Origin: Amorphophallus konjac | Taxonomy: Eukaryota; Streptophyta; Magnoliopsida; Alismatales; Araceae | Reading direction: 5' to 3' | Assembly: GCA_022559845.1 (NCBI GenBank) | Contig: CM040118.1 | Span: forward strand, 158,058,331 to 158,122,330 | DNA length: 64,000 bases | Shown: positions 43,558 to 53,403 of the stretch, piece after piece | Numbering within the stretch: the stretch's first letter is position 1 | Layout: each line of letters begins with the position of its first letter | Program-made: the position numbers and the translations under genes | The notes under the pieces: generated by a model | The model's database searches: none | Seen by the model: only the letters and a program-made list of their open reading frames with translations | What the model was told of the DNA's origin: nothing

Positions 43558-46475
43558 TGTCACGCCCCGAGCGCGGAAGATTACCCGGAGGCGTGATGCG
43601 CCTATATAGATCGTGTCAATCATGTAAATATCAGAGTGCACAATTGACTAGGATTTAACTCGAAGTTAATACAATTAGGATGAGCTGACAATTGATACAA
43701 CTAACCCAATGACAATTACATACATATCCAAGTCCAACTACTAGGCTTCAAGCCCTTATTACAATTATTGGACTAACACAGCTGACGTCTGACATAACTT
43801 GATATGACTGACATAAATGAAATTACAATAACACAATTTACACAAGTATAATTTACAAGATAACAAGATAACTCTATTTTTACACTCATCACTCCGACTC
43901 ATTCCCTTCCGAGTTCTGGCTGATATCTGAATTTCCTGGAAAGGTTAGAAAACAACTAGATGAGCGAATCGCTCAGTAGGATTTACATCTCAAATTTTAA
44001 CATGCTTTAAGTGAATTACACATTCATTTAATGTACGTAACCTATGCATGCAGACAGATAGATATCAAAGAATTGTAAAATCGACGGAAGTAGAAAGTGA
44101 GAGTATATAGATTTCACAATTTCAAGCAGCAGTGGCAAGTGATAGTAAATGATGTCAAGTCAGTGATAACTGAATAGCAACATGTTATTCAAGCTAGTAA
44201 CTGAGTAGAAACATGTTATTCAAGCTAGTAATAGTAAGCAAAGTAGTTTCAAGTGTATAACTGGAATTGGCTATTTATAATGCATTCAAGTAAGCACTTT
44301 TACCCTTTTGCGGGTCTCAAGTCAATCAATCAAGTAATATCATGAGAATGAGTGGAATGTCTAAAGTCTAGCAAGCAAGTACTTCGGTGCAATGCCAAAC
44401 ACCGTGGTCATTAAACTCCTATGGGCACAAGTACCTTCGGGTGCTCCCCCCAGGACCGGACCGGGCCCTATATGCACAGCATTTATCATGTATGTTGACA
44501 TCCACTCTCATTTATAGCCAATGTGAAATTTCAAGGTTTGACCAGTATGATATATAAGGTGGAATTATGGAATGGAATCCAAGGGCGCATTGATGTGTAG
44601 GGATGAACTAGGAGTGGAAACCAGTAACGTTTGATACACGGAAAAACTAGATAAGAGAGGTGCCTTATGGGCCACCTGACAATTTTAGAAATGACATCCT
44701 TACTGTGGGATGCCCTTCCTGGGAATTATACAGGGTTCAGAGGACCCTGTCAGGAGTTAAAAATCACCTCTCCGGCTGTCATCTATCAGTGGAGATGGCA
44801 AAAGTGAAAGCCTAATGATCACGTTAACGTAATGAGCTAGCTGGGTCGACTCAATAGTTCATTGCGTCAACTCATCAGCTCATCGCGTCAACTCATCAGT
44901 TCACCGCGTCAACTCATCAGTTCAATTTTCAGCTCACAGGGTTGACTCATCAGTTCATATGAACAGTACTGCGTCAACTCATCCATCAGGCTACGTCGAC
45001 TCATCAGTTCAATTTCCAGCTCACAGGGTTGACTCATCAGTTCATATGAACAGTACTGCGTCAACTCATCCATCAGGCAGAGTCGACTCATCAGTTTTGT
45101 TCCCTAGTTTTCATGCCCTCCCAATCCTCCTTTCACTCTGAGTTCTTCACAAAAGTTCTTCCCCTCTTGTAGATACAGATTTTCTTATTTTACCATATCC
45201 TCCAATTCTTCTTAGTTTTTAAGTTATAATTAATTTTCTACGGTTCTGATTTTTTATTCAGTAACTGTTCACCTACGCCTATAGATCTCGTTTTTTCACA
45301 TTTTTCACCTTCTTCCTCTCATTTTCTCTCTCTGCACTCTTCATGAAACTTCTTCCTAACCTTCCAATCTACGACTTTCTCTTCTTGCACACATTCTCAT
45401 TCTCTCTATATTTTTCATTATTCTCCTTCTTATAACCCTATATTTTCAATATCATTTCATTGTGCTTTCAACTGGGTCCTTTTCCACTTGGCCTCTTTCA
45501 ACTTGGTCTTTTTCCACATTTTTCATCCTCTTGACTACAATTTCTTCTTTCACTATTTTCAGGCTTTAGTTTCTCTTATATAGCATTTTTAACATGGTGG
45601 TTTTAGTTTCACAGAAATTGACAAATGACAGGCCCTTTACTAAAGCATGAACTATATCAAATATAGATATTAGCTAATACATACTAATCGTCCTAGATTT
45701 AAGCTAACACATGCTAATTATTCTAGGTATGAGACTAATACTTACTAATACTTGTTAATACTTGCTAATACTTGCTAATTATTTTAGATATAAAGCTAAT
45801 GCATGCTAATCATTTCAAGTATGAAGCTAATGCATGTTAATCATCCTAGATTTAAGCCAACACATGTTAATCATTCTAGATATGAGACTAATACTTGCTA
45901 ATACTTGCTAATTATTCTGGGTATAAAGTTAATACGTGCTAATTATCTTAGGTGTGAAGCTAAGGCATACTAATCATCCTAGACTTAAGTCAACACATGC
46001 TTTAAAAACACTAAAATCGCATGGAAATGAGCCTAATACTAAAGGCCTTGACTAATCATCCTAGATTAGCTACTAATTTAGTTAAAAGTTGAGAACACCT
46101 ACCTCTGTGAAGTTCGTAGCAGCAGAACCCCTCTAGCAAAGCTTTGCCCCAACCTCAGCTAGCCTAGAATGGGAATGGGGGTAGCAAAAGGGGATGTTAT
46201 AGGGTCTAGTATGAACGGATAGGGGACAAGATCTGAAATAATGAGTCTTTAGGATGCTAAGATTTGAACCCTGGTCATTGGATTAGAAGGCAAGTTACTT
46301 AACCAACTACACTAGGAAGCCACTTGTTAAGTGAATAACCTTTATATATGATAACTCCATGTTCCTACTTCTTACATAAACTACCTAAATAGTTTATCTA
46401 ATATTATTTTATTTTATTTTATTTTTATTTGAAAAATATTGATAATAATAAATTTTTTTTATACGGGGTGCTACA
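43558..46475 (-). repeat. Element D 5' LTR (right copy)
   Basis: Length 2918 bp, aligned with 35843-38873. It differs by scattered substitutions, by extra CTTGCTAATA units near 45770, and by a deletion of about 120 bp at 46251 relative to 38530-38650. It has the same CTCATCAG array at 44840-45100. Confidence 0.9.
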
Positions 46476-46480
46476 ATGTA

Positions 46481-48023
46481 CACCGTGGGTCATGTTACCA
46501 CGGAGGTTCTTCTACTCCTCCCTATGCCGGCCGAGCCCGATTTCATTCCCATTTGCCCAAGGGAGGAATCTTACTTTCTACCTATGACTGCCGTCCCACC
46601 TCTCACAATAAATGAAGGTGATCATTTACACCTCCAAGATTCCCAAATGTGGGACAATGAATTGTGGAAGCCTAGTCCGAGGGGTCATACCTTCTATGAT
46701 CCCTTTGACCCATTCTCTTGTGGACCCCGTGACCCACCATATTTACTCCACCTTTTCGAGAGAGTCCACCATCATACCCCCACCGTCTCATCTCCCTTCA
46801 CGGATGAAGGTGACCATCAACACCTTCTAGAATTCCACACATGGGACCTTGAAATGAGGGAATCCATATCGAGGGGTCACACATTCTTTGATCCCTTCGA
46901 TCCCTTTCTTCATGGGCCCTTTGGCCCACAACCTCCATTCCACCTCTTTAAGGAAGTCCACTATCACACCCCTCCTACTCGGGCCTGGCAACCTTTACAT
47001 GGCAATAGGTCCGAACTGTCATTTGGGGGTAATGAAGACTTTGGTTTCCCCGGCCCACCTAAACCACCCAAACCTCCCGGACATCCCACATCCAAACCCA
47101 ATGTTCATGATTGGTGCATCGTAGGATGTCTAGGAATCCACCATGCCATTAACCTCCGGTTATGTCAAATGCATGCATGGCACACATTCGGATGTCCTGG
47201 ACCACCTTGCATATGATTGTGTCGGACTAGCATTAGGTTTGTGTAGGGTCGTGTGTGCATCTGTGTGTTTTTTTGTGTTAGGCATGTTAGGAGTCTGCAT
47301 GACGACGTCCATCGTCACAGTAAGGCCAGCAATGCATGGTACAGGGAGTTAGCCGGTGCCTATAGACACCACCGAGAGTTCCAAGAGGGTGAATATGTCA
47401 TGATCAGGGTAAGACCTGAACGGTTTCCCTCTGGAACTGTTATGAAGTTGCAAGCTCGCGGAGTCGGTCCATTTAGAGTGTTGAAACGCGTTGGATCCAA
47501 TGCGTATGTTGTGGACCTGCCCGAGGAATATGGTATACGCTCTACCTTCAATGTATAGGATCTTGTTGCATATAGGGACCCAGCGGTGATCCCTAGTGAG
47601 CCTTTTGAGCTATCTCCTCCCCTTGAGAGTGATCCCACACCTGAGTGTCCACTTCCACCTCCAGCCCCTTTTTTACGGCAGCGTGAGCATATAGATCGTA
47701 TACTGGACGAGCAAGTGACAGTTACCAGGAGTGGATCATACCCGCGCTACCTAGTGCGATGGAGAGGACGGCCCGCTACTGAGGACACATGGATCACACA
47801 TGGAGAGTTACAGCGGATTGATCCGGATCTTCTGGAGCGATACCGGAGCGATGCAGACCCTTACTCGACAGGGTCGAGTTTCTCCCACCCGGGGAGAATT
47901 GGTGCGGACACCCGAGCGCATGCGAGACACGAGCCGGCGAGCCACCGGTACCGCACGAGGAGCACGACTCGAGCCACCTCAGCATCCCTATGGCTCGGAG
48001 ACAGTCTGGAGGTTCCCCACTGA
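46481..48023 (+). pseudogene. Element C second part of ORF: middle domain, GPY/F module, chromodomain
   Basis: Continues the 34644 frame in phase. The middle part has two FYDPFDPF/FFDPFDPF repeats and HDW...GC and HAWHTFGCPGPP motifs like Element B. Stops follow at 47214 and soon after, and at 47556. The remaining frame keeps an integrase-tail module (GVGPFRVLKRVGSNAYVVDL, 47460-47520) and a chromodomain (RYLVRWRGRPATEDTWI, near 47735-47790). The last ~41 codons are inside the 3' LTR and end near SLWLG, as in B. No catalytic motif is seen. Decayed, unlike the open frame in Element B. Confidence 0.75.
47891..47899 (+). other. Element C polypurine tract within the ORF
   Basis: GGGGAGAAT directly precedes the 3' LTR start and is in frame with the chromodomain ORF. 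Confidence 0.65.
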
Positions 48024-50182
48024 GTCATAGCATTTATCATATTTTTTGGGGATTTTTATTTGTGTGTAATGTGTGTGTGTTTCATTTTATTCGGTTTGTA
48101 ATTTTGATTGTAAGAGGGGTTTATTTGCAAAATGGGACCCCCGGGTCCCACGGGCCCCCCCAGACCCCTCCCATTGATCCACCTCAGCCTAGGGCCCCAT
48201 GTGGGGTCAGTCAACATTCTAATGTGGGCTTCTAGAAGGGTGGGCCAAGTGGGGGGGACAATTAGACTAATTTGTCAAGGTTGGCCACCAACCTTCCACC
48301 TACCGCCACCCCTAGTCAAGGGGGCGCCCCCCTCTCACCATCAAGGTTTTAATTTTTGAAAAATGTGAGTAGAACTAATTAGTTCTACTCCTTTTTTATA
48401 TTCCCACAAATCCTAGGTCCAAGGGTAGTTTATGTCTTTTGCCAATTCATACATATACCTTGTATTTTCATTTGATGAGGATTAATGCCATTTGAATTGA
48501 AGAAAAGCTTGAAGCTCTAGCCTTGGTGCGCCCCCTCCTCCTCTCCCTCTCCCCCTTGAAGCTGTGAAGGCTTCCTTCTGGTGGTGAGACTCCACCCTAT
48601 CAGTTCTGGTCGCCGCCGCCGCCGCCACCGCACCGCCTTCGCCATCAACGGAGTTCTGCCCGCGCAGTACCACAGAAGCTTCCACGAATTTCTTGTCTCC
48701 GCCACGAGCTCAGATAGATCTGGGGATTTTAGTGGATGTTCCAGAGGTGTCAAGGACATCCCACAAATTTTGGTTTGCCATTCAGATCTCGTTTCATATT
48801 TTTTGATTTTCGTCCACTCTTCCATTTTGGTTCTGCCAGAAATCTGTCCAGATTCATCCCCGCCCTGAGATTCATGTCTTCGGTCCACTTTTTGATCTCT
48901 TTTGGTTCGCCCAATTTTACTGGAGGTTCCACCCATCCACACCTTCATCCACAATGTTTCTCAATTTTTGGTTCGTCCATCTCATATTTTCTAAAAATCG
49001 TTCTCAGTCCCAGCTACAGTTCTGTCCCCCTGTTCCCAGATCCGACCACCAGTCACCCCAAAAATCATAGTAAATCACCACCACCTCCACATCAAATTTC
49101 AAAAATAGTCCCCGTTCCATGGTTGGATACCCTACAACTTTGAAGAAGAGCGCAAGAGCTGAATCGGAGGTTTACTAGGCGGTCAATGGTGGTTCTCAGA
49201 TAAGTACCCTACAAATCTGAGGTTTCGGTTACTATACAACAGGGGCTTGTAAATGCATTAAAGTTCTGATCCGACCAGATCCAGCAGATCTCTCTAGGTC
49301 TAGATCGAAGCATTTGAAGAGAGCTTTCCAACGATAGCTCATGCGTCCCGATCCAACGTCGGGATTGATCACAGCGGCTGTTTTCGCCGGAGCGCGCGTC
49401 TGAAAACAGCAACTAAAAATCCGTGGGCAGCAACTTCAAAGTTTGGGAATCGGGACCGATCGACCCCCGATCGGTGTTCCCGGCCGACCGCCGTCCGTGG
49501 AGGCGCGCCACCAGGGGTTCCCATCATAGTGGGTCCCACCCCCGCAGATCCGGAGGACAGCGCCATCCGTGGGCCCCGCGGGCCCGCAGAACCCGCCGTT
49601 CGGAAAGCACGAAAACGCGGAGTTCGGCACCGCCGGGCGACATCAAGATGCTGCCCGTCAACCCGAGTTGCGTGATTCCCGGGCTCCACATGTGACCTTT
49701 TACCTCCCTGCGTGGAGTGGGTCAAATCTTTGTATTGCTGTGATATTGTTTAACCGGGGGTCCGTGATTCGGCTGGGGTTGTCTTCGCCACGCCGGGTGC
49801 ATGGAGGTAATGGTCCGAACCTCTTGGCGTTCATTTGCTTAGCTAGTATACGGTCTTTTGCCGCTGCCGAGAGCGTAGGTACTAGCCCGTGTGTCCATGT
49901 CACCGCTATGAGAGTGAGAGTGACCCGTCCCGCGACTCGATCCGAGTCCAAAAGTTGAGTCGGACTACCCTTGACCTCCGTCGGTTCCTTAACCGCGCAC
50001 GGTCTGTGCTTTCCCTCGCTTGGGACGACGAGTGAGCTTCCACTTCTGTTAGCGACGTTTTGCCACTAGGAGCTCGTAGTGTCGGGCTTAGTGTCTCCCT
50101 GGTGTGTGCTGCTGGTCGCGTCTTCATCTAGAGTCCGAGGGTGGCACCTAATAGTGTCGTCTCCCGTGTCCGTCCCGCATCA
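47900..50182 (+). repeat. Element C 3' LTR
   Basis: Length 2283 bp, collinear with 31984-34265 and differing by scattered substitutions. Ends CCCGCATCA followed by AGGAG. Confidence 0.9.
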
Positions 50183-50187
50183 AGGAG

Positions 50188-50614
50188 AGGAATTTAGAAA
50201 TTACCACTTTACTGACTCAAGCGCCCTTTCGGGTTTTTATGCGGCGGGGTACCCGATTTTACCTGCAGCTCCCCTTCGGGTTTTCGCCACAGCTGGGTTA
50301 TAGCCATTTTTGCACTTGTCTTAATATAGGAGCAAGTCTGGCGGGGTATCTCTATTTTTAACCCCATTTTCTTTTCTTTTCTGTTCTTTTTGATATGTAT
50401 AGGGTGGCAGGTCAAAGTGTGATGTTCGACTCCTGGTCGACAGTAGATGGCCCGTAGTGGCAACAATGTGAGAATGCCAGCTAGAACACAAAGCCTTTAG
50501 CCGACTCGAGTTTATTCGTTAGCGGGAAGATAATGCTAACGCAAGGAAGGGCTTTCGTGCCAATCCGAACGTAAGGCTCTTAATGGCGGTGTGGCGTATT
50601 CTTTTGGAAGCTTG
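50188..50614. other. Tat-B untranslated region right of Element C
   Basis: Resumes Tat-B with TTACCACTTTACTGACTCAAGCG and two CCCTTTCGGGTTTT-type motifs (50222, 50270). Words shared with 14620-14720 and 31370-31460 (GGTTATAGCCATTTTTGCAC; GGCGGGGTATCT) show this block is repeated within Tat-B. No gene seen. Confidence 0.65.
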
Positions 50615-51725
50615 ATCAGGGCGGAATGCCACTAGACCAAGGAGAGGGTAACTTGATCAGGGCGGAATGCCACTGGACCAAAGGGAATGGTAGCTCGGTC
50701 AGGGCGGAATGCCACTGGACCAAGGAAAGGCAGCTCGGCTAGGGCGGAGTGTCACTAAACCAAGGAGAAGGGTAGCTCGGTTAGGGCGGAGTGCCACTAA
50801 ACCAAGGAGAAGAGTAGATTGTTTAGGGTGGAGTGCCACTAAACCACGGAAGGTAGCTTGGTTAGAGCGAAGTGCCATTAAACTAAGGAGAGGGTAGCTT
50901 GGTTAGGGCGGAGTGCCACTAAACCAAGGAGAAGAGTAGCTTGTTTAGGGTGGAGTGCCACTAAACTACGGAAAGGGTAGCTTGATTAGGGCGGAGTGCC
51001 ACTAAACTAAGGAAAAGGTAGCTCGGTTAGGGCGGAGTGCCACTAAACCAAGGAAAAGGTAGCTCAGTTAAGGCGGAGTGCCACTAAACCAAGGAGAAGA
51101 GTAGCTCGGTTAGGGTGGAGTGCCACTAAACCAAGGAGAAGAGTAGCTTGTTTAGGGCGGAGTGCCACTAAATCACAGAAGGTAGCTTGGTTAGGGCGGA
51201 ATGCCACTAAACCAAGGAGAAGAGTAGCTCGGTTAGGGCGGAGTGCCACTAAACCCAGGAAAGGGTAGCTTGGTTAGGGCGAAGTGCCACTAAACCAAGG
51301 AAAAGGTAGCTCGGTTAGGGCGGAGTGCCACTAAACCAAGGAGAAGAGTAGCTCGGTTAGGGCGGAGTGCCACTAAACCAAGGAGGAGGGTAGCTTGGTT
51401 AGGGCGGAGTGCCACTAAACCAAGGAAAAGGTAGCTCGGTTAGGGCGGAGTGCCACTAAACCAAGGAGAAGAGTAGCTTGTTTAGGGCGGAGTGCCACTA
51501 AACCAAGGAGAAGAGTAGCTCGATCAGGGCAGAATGCCACTAGACCAAGGGAAGGTAGCTTGATCAGGGCGAGATGCCACTAATCCAAGAAAAGGGTAGC
51601 TCGGTTAGGGCGGAGTGCCATTAAACCAAGGAGGAGGGTAGCTCGGTTAGGGTGGAGTGCAACTAAACCGAGGTAAAGGGTAGCTTGGTCAGGACGGAGT
51701 GCCACTAAACCAAGAAAAGGGTATT
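50615..51725. repeat. Tandem array of ~42-bp monomers next to pol
   Basis: About 26 copies of a monomer with core TTAGGGCGGAGTGCCACTAA, flanked by GGTAGCTCGG and ACCAAGGAGAAGA. It is unrelated in sequence to the GATGGTGACAAGG array elsewhere in the same element. It begins just 3' of the integrase stop. Open frames on either strand are artefacts of repetition. Confidence 0.9.
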
Positions 51726-51733
51726 CCGACCGA

Positions 51734-52200
51734 TCACTCGGGGAATGTCGGTTGCGCCGCATGATACAGCTTTATATGCTTTCCGTTGAGGGGAGAGAAC
51801 TGAATGACTCCTTTGTGGTCTACAAGGACGTAGGCACCCCCTTCATATACTCGGTAGACGATATACGGCCCGACCCAATTTTTGACCAGCTTCCCTTTGG
51901 GGTTGGAGGCCATCACTTCTTTTCTTTTGACCACTACCAGGTCTCCTTTCTTGAATTCTCGACCCTTGACTAGCTTGTCAAAAGCACGGGCCATGCGAGC
52001 TTGGTAGATTTGGATGTTTTGCTGTGCCCGGAGGCGTTTTCCTTCGAGCTCAGCGAGCTCCTCCAATCTTCTTTCTGCATTGGTCTGCTCACCACTAACT
52101 AGTCCGTGCTGGATGGCAACTCGCAATGAAGGAACTTCAAGTTCAATGGGCACTACAGCTTCCGACCCATAGACAAGGTAGAAAGGTACAGTCGTTGGGT
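51734..52200 (-). other. Duplicate copy of the integrase end, left of the gap (assembly artefact)
   Basis: Matches 53404-53857 apart from the last ~20 bases by the gap. It runs from the integrase stop to PTTVPFYLVYGSEAVVP and stops at the Ns. Should be merged with the right copy, not counted as a second gene. Confidence 0.8.
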
Positions 52201-52300
52201 NNNNNNNNNNNNNNNNNNNNNNNNNNNNNNNNNNNNNNNNNNNNNNNNNNNNNNNNNNNNNNNNNNNNNNNNNNNNNNNNNNNNNNNNNNNNNNNNNNNN
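52201..52300. other. Assembly gap of 100 N
   Basis: Exactly 100 Ns, the usual placeholder for a gap of unknown size. The sequences on both sides overlap (50631-52187 equals 52301-53857). Confidence 0.99.
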
Positions 52301-53395
52301 ACTAGACCAAGGAGAGGGTAACTTGATCAGGGCGGAATGCCACTGGACCAAAGGGAATGGTAGCTCGGTCAGGGCGGAATGCCACTGGACCAAGGAAAGG
52401 CAGCTCGGCTAGGGCGGAGTGTCACTAAACCAAGGAGAAGGGTAGCTCGGTTAGGGCGGAGTGCCACTAAACCAAGGAGAAGAGTAGATTGTTTAGGGTG
52501 GAGTGCCACTAAACCACGGAAGGTAGCTTGGTTAGAGCGAAGTGCCATTAAACTAAGGAGAGGGTAGCTTGGTTAGGGCGGAGTGCCACTAAACCAAGGA
52601 GAAGAGTAGCTTGTTTAGGGTGGAGTGCCACTAAACTACGGAAAGGGTAGCTTGATTAGGGCGGAGTGCCACTAAACTAAGGAAAAGGTAGCTCGGTTAG
52701 GGCGGAGTGCCACTAAACCAAGGAAAAGGTAGCTCAGTTAAGGCGGAGTGCCACTAAACCAAGGAGAAGAGTAGCTCGGTTAGGGTGGAGTGCCACTAAA
52801 CCAAGGAGAAGAGTAGCTTGTTTAGGGCGGAGTGCCACTAAATCACAGAAGGTAGCTTGGTTAGGGCGGAATGCCACTAAACCAAGGAGAAGAGTAGCTC
52901 GGTTAGGGCGGAGTGCCACTAAACCCAGGAAAGGGTAGCTTGGTTAGGGCGAAGTGCCACTAAACCAAGGAAAAGGTAGCTCGGTTAGGGCGGAGTGCCA
53001 CTAAACCAAGGAGAAGAGTAGCTCGGTTAGGGCGGAGTGCCACTAAACCAAGGAGGAGGGTAGCTTGGTTAGGGCGGAGTGCCACTAAACCAAGGAAAAG
53101 GTAGCTCGGTTAGGGCGGAGTGCCACTAAACCAAGGAGAAGAGTAGCTTGTTTAGGGCGGAGTGCCACTAAACCAAGGAGAAGAGTAGCTCGATCAGGGC
53201 AGAATGCCACTAGACCAAGGGAAGGTAGCTTGATCAGGGCGAGATGCCACTAATCCAAGAAAAGGGTAGCTCGGTTAGGGCGGAGTGCCATTAAACCAAG
53301 GAGGAGGGTAGCTCGGTTAGGGTGGAGTGCAACTAAACCGAGGTAAAGGGTAGCTTGGTCAGGACGGAGTGCCACTAAACCAAGAAAAGGGTATT
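52301..53395. repeat. Second copy of the ~42-bp array (assembly duplicate)
   Basis: Shifted by exactly 1670 from 50631-51725, with the same monomer variants in the same order, which real tandem duplication would rarely preserve without any change. Treat as the same array. Confidence 0.85.
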
Positions 53396-53403
53396 CCGAC
53401 CGA

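Larger units (their letters stand above)
35843..46475 (-). mobile_element. Element D: Tekay/Del-type chromovirus, complete but decayed
   Basis: LTRs 35843-38873 (3' LTR) and 43558-46475 (5' LTR) read TGTCACGCC...TACA on the plus strand. gag-PR-RT-RH-INT-chromodomain is read on the minus strand from 43318 to about 38960. The primer site and PPT are in the right places. Target duplication is GTGTA (35838-35842) against ATGTA (46476-46480); the reading frame of Element C shows GTGTA is original. The ~3 kb LTRs and the [19 protein letters not shown] integrase end are typical of the Tekay/Del clade. Confidence 0.9.
31984..50182 (+). mobile_element. Element C: gag-plus-chromodomain non-autonomous LTR retrotransposon, interrupted by Element D
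   Basis: LTRs 31984-34265 and 47900-50182 start TGGTGCGG and end GCATCA. They are flanked by a perfect AGGAG duplication (31979-31983, 50183-50187). A tRNA-Met primer site follows the 5' LTR. Without Element D it measures about 7.56 kb. The internal region codes for a gag with one CCHC knuckle, a middle part homologous to Element B, an integrase C-terminal GPY/F module and a chromodomain. Protease, RT, RNase H and integrase core are missing. It is inserted in the 3' untranslated region of Tat-B. Confidence 0.9.

Noticed and set aside
51734..52393. A second Tat integrase gene
   Set aside because: Same sequence as 53404-53857 across a 100-N gap; best read as an unmerged contig overlap. The apparent ORF also runs through Ns.
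50615..53395. CRISPR-like or telomere-like array (TTAGGGCGG)
   Set aside because: A ~42-bp tandem monomer inside a retrotransposon; TTAGGG occurs only as part of the longer unit, and half of it is an assembly duplicate.
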